Shown: positions 40,861 to 53,162 of the stretch, piece by piece
Layout of the letters: each line of letters begins with the position of its first letter
Numbering within the stretch: the stretch's first letter is position 1
Assembly: GCA_029718625.1 (NCBI GenBank)
Contig: CM056380.1
Span: forward strand, 115,949,140 to 116,013,139
Direction: 5' to 3'
DNA length: 64,000 nt
From: Synaphobranchus kaupii
Lineage: Eukaryota > Chordata > Actinopteri > Anguilliformes > Synaphobranchidae
Program-made: the position numbers and the translations under genes
The notes under the pieces: model-generated
Databases searched by the model: none
Seen by the model: only the letters and a program-made list of their open reading frames with translations
Told to the model about the DNA's origin: nothing

Positions 40861-42537
40861 TGTCTATTCATGTTTGTTGCAAAATAAAAATAATACAAAA
40901 ATTAAAAAAGGACAATTTACACAGTAAATTCTGTCTGCAAATAATGTACTGTCAAAGTCATGCCAATACCAAAGGCAAGTTAAATGTACGTTTATAACAG
41001 GTGTGGTTTTTTGAAGTTACAAGGGATGTTATTATAAATACAGTTACACAAATGCTAGAGGCAACGAGTCTCGATGTGCGGGTGCAACCAACCTAGCAGA
41101 AGTTTAAAATCTCAGGCTCAAACCTGTAGACCATACGAACTGGAACAGCTACTCTTAAACTGTGAGAGAGGGGGCAGCTGTTTGAGTTCTTTTGCACTTC
41201 TTTGCTCTAGGGCCCTGGTATTCAAATCACGGTCCTCGAGGTCCGAGACCTGCTGGTTTTCCACCTTCCCTTTACCTGGGAGTCGGGTGTGAAGACAGTC
41301 TGGCCAATCACTAGCACTAATTGTTCAGTTAATTACCTGGGAGAAAGAAAACCAGGGCCAGACTTGGATTCGAGGTCCAGATTTAAATATCCATGCTCTA
41401 GGGGTTTAAACCTGAGGTCACTTTCTGTGTTTTTAAAAATATTATTTTGAAGTTTGTAATGGTAAGCTTTACAATGGCTGGTAGCGATAGGGGAATTCAG
41501 GGTTTGGGGTCTGGAGCACGGAAATGTACTTTATTCCAAAGCAGCTTGTATAGCAATGTAATGTTTCAAGATGTTGAGTATGTATACAAATCCTTTTTAT
41601 GGCATTTATTCACAATTATATCAGCTGTGCTGGTAGCCTACTTTTTCCATTGATTGCACTGGTCGCAGGTAGCATGTGTCATAGGAAATAGTTCCAACCA
41701 AAGAAATATATATATTACACTTTTTGAAGAATAATCAGGTATCATACACATGTATGAGATCTGGAGGCATATACGTGCTGAACAAGCTGCTTTTGAGTTA
41801 CTGCAAGTGTATTTTATTGCTTTAGACCACAGACAGCCTCCTGTATGTGACTATACCAGCCACTGTAAAGCCGACAGGTTGTGAGATATTTCTGTAAGCA
41901 TCTAAAATATTCTTCCTCACACACAAAAAACTGTCTGGGCCAATAGAACTGAAACAATATTGGAAAAATCCCAGAAAGTAAACTATCACCCTTAAAGCCC
42001 TGCTAAGTCGGTTGCAGTTGCCCCAAGCGTGGCTAGGCTAACACTTCTATGTTGTTCTCAGGCAATATAAACATAAATTATGGCACTCAGTCTTTCTTCA
42101 ATTGTGGATGGCTTTTACGGCACATATACATTTCAACAATAATCCCACATTTACTGAGAGTCGTGTTCAAAGAAGTATTCAAAAGGCATTAATAGGCAGC
42201 TTCAATAAGCCATATCACAAACAAACATGAAATCACCCCTTTTACAGCATCTATGAAAATATCCAAAGCTTTCTCCAACAGTGTGAAAAGGGGGTTTAAC
42301 AACATAGAAGTTACAGGTGAGCACCAGGTAAGCTACTGTGATGTCATAATGGGTTAACTGCATGGAGAAACCTAATCGCAGCCCTGACTATGCTCAGCCA
42401 AAAAAAAAAGAGAGAAAGAGCTCACCACTGCCCTCTGCAGGCAACACGTGCAAATTACTGTCAGAGTGAGCAAATGAGCAGAGTCATGCTCCAGCACCAC
42501 AGACGAATAATCATCATACATCATGACCTTTAAAAAC
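40861..42537. other. Intergenic DNA upstream of hif1an
   Basis: Apart from the MITE at 41212-41394 nothing is recognised; AT-rich with A-runs. Confidence 0.4.
41212..41394. mobile_element. hAT-like MITE with 8-bp target duplication
   Basis: The ends gccctggtattcaaat and atttaaatatccat are loosely inverted. A perfect 8-bp direct repeat gctctagg flanks it (41204-41211 and 41395-41402). 183 bp, non-coding. Confidence 0.7.
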
Positions 42538-43797
42538 ACCATTCAGACTGTACGGGTACCTTCTCCTGCTGTTTCAAACACCATTCAGACTGTACGGGTA
42601 CCTTCTCCTGCTGTTTCAAACGGCAGTGTAGCATAATGGTTAAGGAACTGGCCTTGTAACCGAAAGGTTGCAGGTTTGATTCCCAGGTAGTACACTGCAA
42701 TTGTACCCTTGAGCAAGGTACTTAACCTGAATTTCTTCAGTATATACCCAGCTGTATAAATGGATAATATGTAAAAAATGATAAAAAGGTTGTGTAAGTC
42801 GCTCTGGATAAGAGCGTCTGCTAAATGCCTATAATGTAATGTAATGTCAAACGCCATTCAGACTGTACAGGTACCTTCTCCTGCCGTTTCAAACACCATT
42901 CAGACTGTACGGGTACCTTCTCCTGCTGTTTCAAACACCATTCAGACTGTACAGGTACCTTCTCCTGCCGTTTCAAACACCATTCAGACTGTACGGGTAC
43001 CTTCTCCTGCTGTTTCAAACACCATTCAGACTGTACAGGTACCTTCTCCTGCTGTTTCAAACACCATTCAGACTGTACAGGTACCTTCTGCCGTTTCAAA
43101 CACCATTCAGACTGTACGGGTACTTTCTCCTGCCATTTCAAACACCATTCAGACTGTACAGGTACCTTCTCCTGCCGTTTCAAACACCATTCAGACTGTA
43201 CAGGTACCTTCTCCTGCCGTTTCAAACACCATTCAGACTGTACGGGTACCTTCTCCTGCCATTTCAAACACCATTCAGACTGTACAGGTACCTTCTCCTG
43301 CTGTTTCAAACACCATTCAGACTGTACGGGTACCTTCTGCCGTTTCAAACACCATTCAGACTGTACGGGTACCTTCTGCCGTTTCAAACACCATTCAGAC
43401 TGTACGGGTACCTTCTCCTGCCGTTTCAAACACCATTCAGACTGTACGGGTACCTTCTCCTGCCTTTTCAAACACCATTCAGACTGTACAGGTACCTTCT
43501 CCTGCTGTTTCAAACACCATTCAGACTGTACGGGTACCTTCTGCCGTTTCAAACACCATTCAGACTGTACAGGTACCTTCTGCCGTTTCAAACACCATTC
43601 AGACTGTACGGGTAATTTCTGCTGCCGTTTCAAACACCATTCAGACTGTACAGGTACCTTCTCCTGCCGTTTCAAACACCATTCAGACTGTACAGGTACC
43701 TTCTCCTGCCGTTTCAAACACCATTCAGACTGTACAGGTACCTTCTCCTGCCATTTCAAACACCATTCAGACTGTACGGGTACCTTCTCCTGCCGTT
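42538..43797. repeat. 42-bp (and 39-bp variant) minisatellite, about 25 copies, SINE-interrupted
   Basis: The unit is caaacaccattcagactgta followed by cgggtaccttctcctgccgttt. A 3-bp shorter variant recurs. Unit lengths divisible by 3 leave both strands open for more than 330 codons; the peptides are pure 14/13-residue repeats and not a gene. A SINE sits after the second unit. Confidence 0.95.
42623..42846 (+). mobile_element. tRNA-derived SINE
   Basis: A 224-bp insert with a tRNA-like head: box A-like tagcataatggttaaggaa and box B-like ggtttgattcc. It has a conserved middle (cccttgagcaaggtacttaa) and the gtcgctctggataagagcgt / ctgctaaatg LINE-like tail with (aatgt)n. Flanked by the 7-bp duplication tcaaacg (42616-42622 and 42847-42853). 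Confidence 0.92.
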
Positions 43798-44035
43798 TGG
43801 AATCAAGAGCGCCCAAAACAAAGCATTTCACAACAAAGTCTCCCATAAGACACGGAAGGGATATTATTACCCTACTGAAAATAACATGTTGTATAAAGGG
43901 CTGTTTGCCACTAAGTCTGTCCAAAAGAACCTCTTCAGGAGGGCAAGGCATCACTGCTTCTCACTGCCTGGGCCTCAGGCTTTCCCCGATGGTCTGGATA
44001 GTTCATGTGCAGATAATGCTGAGTTATTACAGTTT
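43798..44035. other. Intergenic, nothing recognised
   Basis: Short stretch between the minisatellite and the next transposon. Confidence 0.4.
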
Positions 44036-44689
44036 TTTTTACAATCACTTTGGCACTCATCTCACTAGTTTGTGGTCAATTTTCAAAACCTTAGACACAA
44101 CACTCAAAACGGTCAGCACTTGTAACACAGCCTGTCCCATGTTCAGAACCTTGCATTGTGCTTTCATATCTGTGAAGTAATCTTGCACTTCAGAATCATT
44201 GGTTCAAATAACTAATTTATCATGAAATACTATAGGAACATTAGCTTACATCACCCGAACACAAGATACTGATAGCTTCACTGTTTAATTGTTTTTACAA
44301 TCCTTTAATATTGCAGTAAAAAATACTTGATACATGTTTCAGTATGGTTCTTTTTGTGGTTCTAAATAAAGGGAATAGTAGAGACAGTAGAACAGAGTGG
44401 AATCATTGTCAACAAAATCTGAATTTATTTTAAAAGATACAATTACAACATAGGTTTGTTTGAATCATAGCAACAAATAAATACAGTAATTATAGCTACA
44501 AAGTGAAAACAAAAACTGCAGTGAAAAACAAAAAAATTATAACAGTTCACCTCTGGCGGGTGAAGCCTCTGCTGGGACCTCTGGCTAGGTTGAAGCCTCG
44601 TCCACAAAGAGGAATTTTTGGTGGTTCTCTGCAGCATCCAGCTCCATCACCCTCTAAAAAGAAATTGAAAGAAAATTACCCAACAGAAT

Positions 44690-45420
44690 AATGTAGATCA
44701 AACTTGAATCTTTGACAACAGGAATTTTGAAACTGAACATACTCGGTATGCAGTTGCTTCACTCTATCTGCATTACTTTCAAAAGGCACCATCTCTTTTA
44801 GAGACGCCTGGTGCCTCTTCAGAATGCAGGCAATAGCACCATCTCTTTTAGAGATGCCTGGTGCCTCTTCAGAATGCATGCAATAGCACCATCTCTTTTA
44901 GAGACGCCTGGTGCCTCTTCAGAATGCATGCAATAGCACCATCTCTTTTAGAGACGCCTGGTGCCTCTTCAGAATGCATGCAATAGTCGGCAGACTTATG
45001 GCCTCCACCTTGTTGAACATGCCCTCATTGTCAATGATGTGCTGCTGAATTTTGGTCAAGCGTGTATCAATTCTGTCAGGGAAACCAAAGAATACATTCA
45101 GTCACAACACCTACTGTGTGGTATGCAGTGGCATGCATTATACAGTAATTTGACAATTGAGAGTAATGCCATCACTGTCTTGGTCCGTGGCCTTGTCCTC
45201 TACCACACCCCCCCCTCCCCCCACCCCTCTTAAATAAGGCCCATTGTCACATCCCCGATGAGGCCTAAGCCCTCCTATAAGACGAGGTCTATGGCCACCT
45301 CTCTGAAGGGGTACTTATCCTCTGCCATTCCCCTGACCTCCTCCTCCTCCTCCTCCTCCTCCTCCTCTCACTGCTTGACCTCTATTCTGACGTGGATCAT
45401 CTGCCTGCTCCATGTTTTTG
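44690..45420 (-). pseudogene. IS630-like transposase pseudogene
   Basis: The coding remnant of the 44036-46065 transposon: N-terminal RG-rich and helix-turn-helix-like parts, fragmented. The exon-like gap at about 45080-45200 could be an old intron, since AG|RIDTRLTK follows a tttccctgacag-type acceptor in sense. Confidence 0.7.
44785..44990 (-). repeat. 50-bp tandem expansion inside the transposase pseudogene, about 4 copies
   Basis: The unit caatagcaccatctctttta followed by gagacgcctggtgcctcttc and agaatgcatg is repeated about four times. In sense it encodes the CILKRHQASLKEMV segment, so a coding stretch was amplified. Confidence 0.9.
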
Positions 45421-46065
45421 CAGTTGTTGTTGCAGGTGGATACAGGCCCTTTTATACTTTTGCGAAACCATTCATCATTACTGTAATGAGTTGCCATTAT
45501 TGAAAAAAGCCAAGAGAACGGCCTACATACATACATAGTCAAATCTAAAAACATTTTCTGGAACAGTGGAACCATAGGAACAGTGTCTGATAAAGGATGA
45601 TGAAATATTTAAAAGATAATGTAGTAAAATTGGTTCATGTTACAAAGTAATTGGTGTCAATAGATTTCTTTATCCTAAAACATTCATGATCTAAACATGG
45701 AATGTTGTTAGTAATCAGTTTCCATAAAACTATGCATTATTATTAATGCTACAGTTACTTATCATTTTCAGCAGTTGGATTAATTGATAGTTAGATGCAT
45801 TGTAATCAAATGAAAAGACAGTCACATGATCATATGTAATGTGTGTAATGCTAATACTTTGATGGTAAGTTGTGTCATTGTGAACAAGTGATTTGGTTCA
45901 GTGAACAAATGATTTTAGGTTTATGTGTATTGCAATCAAGCAATTGAAAAAGGTATATAGAGTTTTGAAAAATGGGCATTTTAATTATCTGTTTTGAGGT
46001 TTGTGTCTACAATTTTGAAAAATGACCTCAAGGTTCTGAAATTCGTGCCAAAGTGATTGTAAAAA

Positions 46066-47329
46066 TTTATATAAAATTAGTGATTGTAATAATTTAGCAT
46101 TCACACCACAGTGTTGAAGACTTACTGTACTGCACTTACTGTACGTCGCTTTGGATAAAAGCGTCTGCTAAATAAATGTAATGAATGAATAATGTAATGA
46201 AGAAAACAAGTGAAATGCTTAACTGTTAGCAAGGAAACACTAAGCATTAAAAACTAGGAGTGTAACCTGGGCTAAAATGATTGCAAGAAATTAAAGTTGT
46301 AGGATTTTTGGAATTTAAAAGTAGGAAATTTCAATTTAATTTAGGACATTTCTTATCCAGAGTGGCTTAAACATCTTTAATTTTTTCATAGCATTCCTGC
46401 CCTACCCAGGAATTGAACCTGTAGCCTCCAGGGTTCAAGCCCAGTTTCTCTAAACATTGCATTACATGAATATTGTAATGATTGCATGTGAGTAGGGCAC
46501 ACATCCAACATCTTCTCCCCTTAGGGCCTGTGGAAGAGGCATTTGTTCTAGGTCCTCTGTGGAAGCACTACTGCAATGTTATCAGTACCAAATATTGGTA
46601 TTCATGGGGGAAGCCAGAATGAAGATGTAAGTGCACAATTGGCCACTAGGGGGCAGAAAAGTGATGCATATGGGAGGAATAAATACTGAATGAATATAGG
46701 TTTGAGTATGCGTCAGAATTTTAGATTATGCATCCGGATTGGGCCCGCCGAATGATCCAGGGTGTTTTAGATCCCACCAAGATCCTGTGGCTAAACGTCA
46801 TAACATAATGAAATGAACGAATCATTACTTTTATGAGAAATGAAAGGTGTCATTTGCAAAAAATGAATCACATTACATCTCAGGCACCGTAATGAAACTA
46901 TAAAATGAATATGCCGCAAAGCTCTGGTAAATTTCTCCATTCTGTTTTAAACAATCTGATCAAACAGTCAACACTGCACTTTGTCTCGATTCTCTTTCTG
47001 GAACAAGGAATTTTGGTCTATATATGTTTATACAGGAAGCACAGTAGGCTATGTAATTACATTGCATTCATTTATGTTCAAAAGGAAAGTTTACATTTCA
47101 ATATTATAATCACTTTCACTGTAATTGGAGCGTTACCACATTTAAAACGTGGGTCAGAAGCTCCTTTTTTGAGTACAAAGAGTGACACAGTTCTTAGTGA
47201 TAAGGAGTCCCAGCTAGAAGATTGTGGGTGTTAGTGTGATGTGCAATGTGTGCTTGACTTCCTATCATGTGTGAACAGAAAAGCAGAAGCTTGTGTGGTA
47301 AACCTGGTAACATCTGAGAAAGGAGACGA
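46066..47329. other. Intergenic DNA with a LINE/SINE tail
   Basis: 46140-46200 holds gtcgctttggataaaagcgt and ctgctaaataaatgtaatg, the common teleost tail. The rest shows no gene. Confidence 0.45.
46140..46200 (+). repeat. LINE/SINE 3' tail fragment
   Basis: gtacgtcgctttggataaaa followed by gcgtctgctaaat and aatg repeats. Confidence 0.75.
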
Positions 47330-48380
47330 CGCTGTGTAGAGTAAAGACTACAGTATGTAGAGTAAAGACCACACTGTTTAAAGACCATGCTATGTACAGT
47401 AAAGACTACAATATGTAAAGACCATACTGTTTAAAGACCATGATATGTACAGTAAAGACTACAGTATGTAAAGACCACACTGTTTAAAGACTATGCTATG
47501 TACAGTAAAGACTACAGTATGTACAGTAAAGACCATACTGTTTAAAGACCATGCTATGTACAGTAAAGACTACAATATGTAAAGACCATTCTGTTTAAAG
47601 ACCATGCTATGTACAGTAAAGACTACAGTATGTAAAGACCACACTGTTTAAAGACCATACTATGTACAGTAAAGACTACAGTATGTAGAGTAAAGACCAT
47701 GATATGTACAGTAAAGACTACAGTATGTAGAGTAAAGACCATGCTATGTACAGTAAAGACTACAGTATGTAAAGACCACACTGTTTAACGACCATGCTAT
47801 GTACAGTAAAGACTACAGTATGTAAAGACCACACTGTTTAAAGACCATGCTATGTACAGTAAAGACTACAGTATGTAAAGACCACACTGTTTAAAAACCA
47901 TGCTATGTACAGTAAAGACTACAGTATGTAGAGTAAAGACCACACTGTTTAACGACCATGCTATGTACAGTAAAGACCACAGTATGTAGAGTAGACCACA
48001 CAGTTTAAAGACCATGCTATGTACAGTAAAGACTATAGTATGTAAAGACCACACTGTTTAACGACCATGCTATGTACAGTAAAGACCACAGTATGTAGAG
48101 TAGACCACACAGTTTAAAGACCATGCTATGTACAGTAAAGACTATAGTATGTAAAGACTACACTGTTTAACGACCATGCTATGTACAGTAAAGACCACAG
48201 TATGTAGAGTAGACCACACAGTTTAAAGACCATGCTATGTACAGTAAAGACTACAATATGTAGAGTAAAGACCATAGACCATACTGTTTAAAGACCATGC
48301 TATGTACAGTAAAGACTACAGTATGTAGAGTAAAGACCATACTGTTTAAAGACCATGCTATGTACAGTAAAGACTGTAGT
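47330..48380. repeat. 53-bp minisatellite, about 20 copies
   Basis: The unit is aaagaccatgctatgtacag followed by taaagactacagtatgtaaa and gaccacactgttt. Sub-variants insert gagtaaagacc. Unrelated in sequence to the 53-bp array in cuedc2. Confidence 0.95.
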
Positions 48381-48599
48381 ACTATCTATGTGAGGCTTTC
48401 AGTCCAGCATGGCGTGAAATCTGTTGTTGTAGATGCCTTCCTTGCCTTCCTATGTTTCTTAAGGGCCATAAGTGAACCTCAGAGCCACAGGCCCCTGGCA
48501 GCAGTCCTACTGTGGTCTGCGTCGTGTGTCATGCCAGCTGTCTGATAAGCTGTCTGATTAGACTACAGCATTTCCCAACCATGCTCCAACAGTCTGGGG

Positions 48600-48790
48600 A
48601 GAGACCGGTCCAAAGGGTACATCTGCTGCAATCAGCCGGGTCCATTTTATCACTTTTATATTTTATCTTTTTTTTTTCATGTTTTTCTTGTCTTGTTTAT
48701 TATATATTTATTTTTAATGTAAAGCACTTTGGGCTGCAGTTCATTGTATGAAAATGTGCTATACAAAGAAACATTATTATTATTATCATC
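48600..48790 (+). mobile_element. LINE 3' end with (ATT)n tail
   Basis: aatgtaaagcactttgggct, then gaaaatgtgctatacaaag and (att)n: a 3' terminus common to teleost non-LTR elements. The same family is present reversed at 56181-56490. Confidence 0.75.
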
Positions 48791-49639
48791 AGCCTGATCA
48801 TACATCCATAAGCACATAGCACATATGCCTTTTTGGTTTGCATTCCTTCATGGGAGTTTTTATCAGTGCTGATTCTGCAGCCTTCAGCAGGGCAATGATG
48901 TTATGACTAGATAATACGGTAATAATACGGCAATAATACGGCAACTGTAACCCCTGTGAGCTGTTATGCAAGTTCTGCTAGAACAGGTGACACTGATGAA
49001 ATCTGTGGAGTGCGTGAGCTTACGTGCTTAGGGTATGCGTTTGGCACAAGGTACTGGGTCTGTACTAATCTGGGACAGGTTGACACTGGTGTACCCTCGT
49101 GGCCTATGACGTCACTCTTCGCCCCACCCTATTGGCTGGCGCCAGTGTTTATTTGGCAGCCGTGCCAAACTGTGCGAGTGGTCTGAGAGATGAGGTCATT
49201 TTATGTCACAGCGCTCATAATGAGGCCTGACAGTGGGGTGACATCGAAACGGAAATGGAATGATTTTCTGAACAGACAGGAATTATTGGTGAAATGGGAG
49301 CAGTTGACACAGAGCAGAAAAGTTCTGGTTGAGATACGGCGCATTCCAGCCTCTGTAGGTAGCGGCTATATTCTGAACAAATATGTTCTCAATGTAAAAA
49401 TGAAAATGAACAAACAAGTAAATTACACGTCTAATACATAAAAGTGTATTGTTCAGCATGTGGGTTCAGCAGGATTTATCAGTGAGTACAACGCTGCCTT
49501 CATTCGCACTAATAAACGTTCAGTGCATGGCGTATAAAATGCTGCAGTACTGCATCGTATGGAGTTGGTTAATCTGTCTCTGGATTTATAACAGTGCCCC
49601 CTCCAGATACAATGTGCTTCAGCTGGGCCTTAGAGAACA
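48791..49639. other. Intergenic, nothing recognised
   Basis: Open frames up to 83 residues, no known motif. Confidence 0.4.
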
Positions 49640-49990
49640 GCCCTATTTCTGGTCAGGGTAAGGTCGAGACAGTGGTGCTTCATGTAAATCGCTGATATAC
49701 TCCTCGTGGGGTCGGGTGAGTGTACAATCATATCGTCAATACATGCAAAGCAGTCGACTCCACAACTTCCCTGGCCTTCTCTCACCGGAGTGCTGAAATA
49801 CGGCTGCAGCATTTCTAAGGCCCAAAAGGGCAAATGGACATGAATTAAAACAGCACCCGCCATTTTGGCTCTTCTGTCTTTGTCCATGACCAGCTGCCAA
49901 TAACCTGATAGGGAATTAAGGGTGCTGAAGCCTGAAGAACCATATATGGACCCCCAGGACTTTGTGGGTGACAGGTATGGGGTATGAGGG
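49640..49990 (-). pseudogene. Ty3/Gypsy reverse transcriptase fragment
   Basis: On the - strand, pieces of an RT domain: FSTLNSLSGYWQLVMDKDR (the SGYWQ block), then a frame change to LRNAAAVFQHS-type text and CIDDMIVHSPDPT, the YIDD active-site block with Tyr changed to Cys. Multiple frame shifts; no LTRs found nearby. Confidence 0.75.
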
Positions 49991-50089
49991 TTTGTGTTTA
50001 GTTTGGCCCTCTGTAATGAATCATGTTGTTTTCTTCCAGTTTCTTCTTAATGTGTTATGTTTTAGGTTGCTTTTCCCAGGACAGAAACT

Positions 50090-50158
50090 TGTGGTACTGT
50101 GAGTGGTACTGTGTGTGGTACTGTGTGGTACTGTGAGTGGTACTGTGAGTGGTACTGG
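50090..50158. repeat. Short tandem repeat of gtggtactgtga-type units
   Basis: Five to six units of 11-15 bp based on gtggtactgtgag. Confidence 0.85.
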
Positions 50159-50924
50159 TGGTTTTCCCAATCTTTCAGGAGTACATAGGGGGCAGTCACT
50201 GGAACACAGAGGAGTGTCTAGATCAGGAATGCACAACTCTTCTTTCTCACATCTCTGTAAACTACGCTGGTTCACTCCTGTACTTGAGCACAGTAGTAAA
50301 ATCTTTAGAATACACTTGCAGTCTGTGGCTGTAGCTGGTGCTTATACAGAGGTCAGGTCAAGATATGATTGAGCTAATTAAATAGCTGAGAGCAGAAGTT
50401 GGCACAAAATCCTGAAACGGATCAGCCCTGGACTAGATGATCCCATGACCGCTGATGATCATTCTGATGTTGTCAGGTGATGGGAAAAGAGGCTGCAGGT
50501 AAGCGAGGAGGGTTTTGGAGCTTAACTTAAATAAAATAAACAAAACAAATAAATCCTGCAGAGCTAGGCAATCATTTGGGCAAGTAGTATAAACTCGCAA
50601 TGAACAGCCAAGGCTAGCTCTGCTAGCCACCCTAGCGCAGGTGACCCAGCAAATGTGAGTTTCTTTAAATACAACACCCTGAAATTAGCTAGGCTTCCCA
50701 CTACTTTGACTAGCTGCCATTGGTCTACTAGGACTACTAGGGCAAAAAGAAACTCTCGAACATAAAGCCTAAAGACTAGTAGAGTTTCGCTCTGATTAGG
50801 CTGATGATATGAGGAGTGGAGTGTGGTGGTAAGATCAGAAATGAACCAGAATGTGTATTTTCCTTCCTATTTTATTCCCAACTGGAAGGGTGTTGGCGCA
50901 CCCTGATTGGTAAAGAAGATAAAG
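50159..50924. other. Intergenic, nothing recognised
   Basis: No supported feature. Confidence 0.4.
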
Positions 50925-51015
50925 TGACTAATTAACAGCCAGTCTCCGAGACACTGATCAACAGCTGTGCAGTGACTAATTAACAGCCAGTCTCCGAGAC
51001 ACTGATCAACAGCTG
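50925..51015. repeat. 48-bp tandem duplication
   Basis: gtgactaattaacagccagt and the following ctccgagacactgatcaaca gctg occur twice without change. Confidence 0.9.
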
Positions 51016-51256
51016 ATCCACATAGACCTGCAATCAACCAAGTCAAAGGAATCTCCAACTGAGTGACTACGAAATCGAGAAGAAATATCGAAATAAGCGA
51101 AAACAAATTAACGTGCTCTGAAGGAAACTAGCAAACACCACAGGATAGGATATGCAAACCCCTTTGACTGCTACAACAAATATAATTTCCCACAGCAGAA
51201 TATTTCAAATATCTGCGCAAATAGGCTACAACGTCCTACACACACCCTGTCCTGTG

Positions 51257-51382
51257 CTAACTCTAAGTAGTATCAATTAGCCTTACTTTAGTGTGATACT
51301 CTGCTGCTTATAAACTCCAGTGCTAACTCTCTAAGTAGCATCAGACAGCCTGGCTTTTGTATGATACTCTGCTGCTTATAAA
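51257..51382. repeat. Diverged tandem duplication of about 62 bp
   Basis: Two copies of gctaactctaagtag...tgatactctgctgcttata, with substitutions between them. Confidence 0.8.
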
Positions 51383-52419
51383 GAGTGACCCTTACATTTG
51401 TCTGGCTAGCTACATTTCACCAAAGAAAATTAACAAAATGAAGTTATATTTCAGAAAACTCACAATGTCATAAGTATTGAGTTCATAATGAAAGTATTAT
51501 TGTTAATATTTAATGAAACATTTAAACATATTAAAGTTAATTTAAAGTTTAAAATACAGTTTAGCAAATGCATGTTACAAGTTCAATTTGATCTTATCAA
51601 AAGATTTTCTAGTGTCCAATTACAGCAGAGCTAAATGACCCAGAAAAAGTGCAATTTCTTTTTATCTTTTCCATATTTGCTGATGTCCTCTTTGGTATCT
51701 TCGCCAGAACTCAAACAAGACTATGAATTTTGGCTTTTTTACAAGATTTTTGACTGCTTTCCGAGGTCAGTGAACGCAATCCAAGAATTAATTTGCCAGA
51801 TTTTCTGTGTGAGTGGTACATAAAAAGAAAATGTTATAATCAGAAATTCAATACTAATATTATTTTGAAATGGGATGATTGATGACTTTTAAAATTTGGT
51901 ATTGTTGAAAAAAGTCCTTTATACAATGAATCAATTTCTGTTGAATATGTGATCGAATTCGAGGCAGACTGTAACTACAGTGTTAGAACATTTATAGAAT
52001 AATAATTAATAACCCTCATTTGTAGAACACTTTTAAGGTTAAGATTTCTTTGGAATAGCATACAAAACAATCATATAAAATGTCATATAAAACGAGACAT
52101 TTTAAAAAGAAAGACAGGAACAATAAAAACAGATATGTGATGAATTTATGTAAAATTTGTAAGACAATAGAAAATAAAAAAACGAACTCAATAAAAATAA
52201 GCAAATATCGAATTTAATATTAAATTGTTGTTTAAAAGGTAATTTAACCTGAATTTGGAGACAGTCTATATAGTTATAGCATATGCTTATTACTACACGT
52301 GTCGGTAGAGATAGTGACATTTGCAGGAAAAGGTAGATATTTTGGGATTATGTCCTGGATTCCTTCCAAACCTGCTCTGACCTGAGACCCTCTTTCTGTT
52401 GTGTGTTCTTAATGCCTAA
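51383..52419. other. Intergenic, very AT-rich
   Basis: No gene or repeat recognised. Confidence 0.4.
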
Positions 52420-52930
52420 GCCATAAATCCAATTAGTCAGGCATTCAAGGAACAATTAGACATCATTTAAAGACTTCCTATGCATGGCCTGCATCATCAA
52501 TTCAACAAATTAGAGTGATTTTAATTGACCGGTATCTTTATCAAATGAATGTGGATATTTATAGATAAAAGATATTGTTTTACGGTCATGTTCCTAGTGG
52601 TTATCCGTGCAGTGGAGAGCTCGCTTGATTTGTGTAAATGAAATAAGAAAGAAAAAATAGAGATGCCTTTGCTGTCTCCTTCCATTAAATATTAAAATAT
52701 GTTAGTGACATGTTCAAATTGCATTAAGGGAGGAAGTGTGCCAGAACAGAGATTGGACAGAAGTCATCATAGTCAGAGATGCTGATTGGACAGAAATCAC
52801 AGACAGAGATGCTGATTGGTCAGGAGTTCCATTCAGGATGATAGGGTGATCAGACTCTTCCGACGGCACGCTAATCTCTACCTCTTCCTCGGAGATGGCA
52901 GTTATTTCGCCAGCACCTCTGACCCAGAGC
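52420..52930. promoter_or_regulatory. Candidate conserved non-coding segment A
   Basis: The first part (52420-52570) is unusually rich in homeodomain-type cores (caattagtc, caattagac, aaattagagt, tttaattgac) with little simple sequence. The second part (52840-52930) carries a non-repetitive, acidic-coding-like - strand frame (ITAISEEEVEISVPSEESDH). Either an enhancer-like element or an unrecognised exon; conservation cannot be tested here. Confidence 0.25.
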
Positions 52931-53162
52931 AAATTTCACATGAGAGGAGAAGACAGAAGTCCAGACAAAAGGTCAGAGGTTGAGTTTGTTTCCTGAGAGA
53001 AGAATCCGGTTCAGGGCTACACCTCCCACGACCAAATCACAGTTAATCACAGATTTTGGTCACAGGCAGAGTTGTTAGTATAGCTCTCGAATCAAAGAGC
53101 ATTTGGAATGTTGTTAAGCCGATCTGAGTCTTCGTTCTGTGATGAGCAGCAAGGTCACACAG
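52931..53162. other. Short unique stretch before the large array
   Basis: No feature recognised. Confidence 0.4.

Larger units (their letters stand above)
44036..46065 (-). mobile_element. Decayed IS630/Tc1-type DNA transposon, about 2.0 kb
   Basis: Inverted ends tttacaatcactttggcac (44036-44056) and gtgccaaagtgattgtaaa (46045-46065). On the - strand the interior (about 45560 to 44690) encodes pieces of an IS630-like transposase: an RG-rich N-terminus, TKIQQHIIDNEGMFNKVEAI, then ACILKRHQASLKEMV and NADRVKQLHTEYVQ. Frames are broken by stops, a (TCC)n run (45346-45367) and a tandem expansion; the catalytic C-terminal domain is not seen. Confidence 0.75.

Noticed and set aside
42821..43954. 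Open frames of 377 (-) and 334 (+) residues over the same interval
   Set aside because: Both are translations of a 42/39-bp minisatellite whose unit is divisible by 3 and lacks stops on both strands; the peptides are pure 14-residue repeats.
47330..48380. CRISPR-like regularly spaced repeats
   Set aside because: Units are contiguous with no unique spacers, in a vertebrate genome; an ordinary minisatellite. The same applies to the other arrays.
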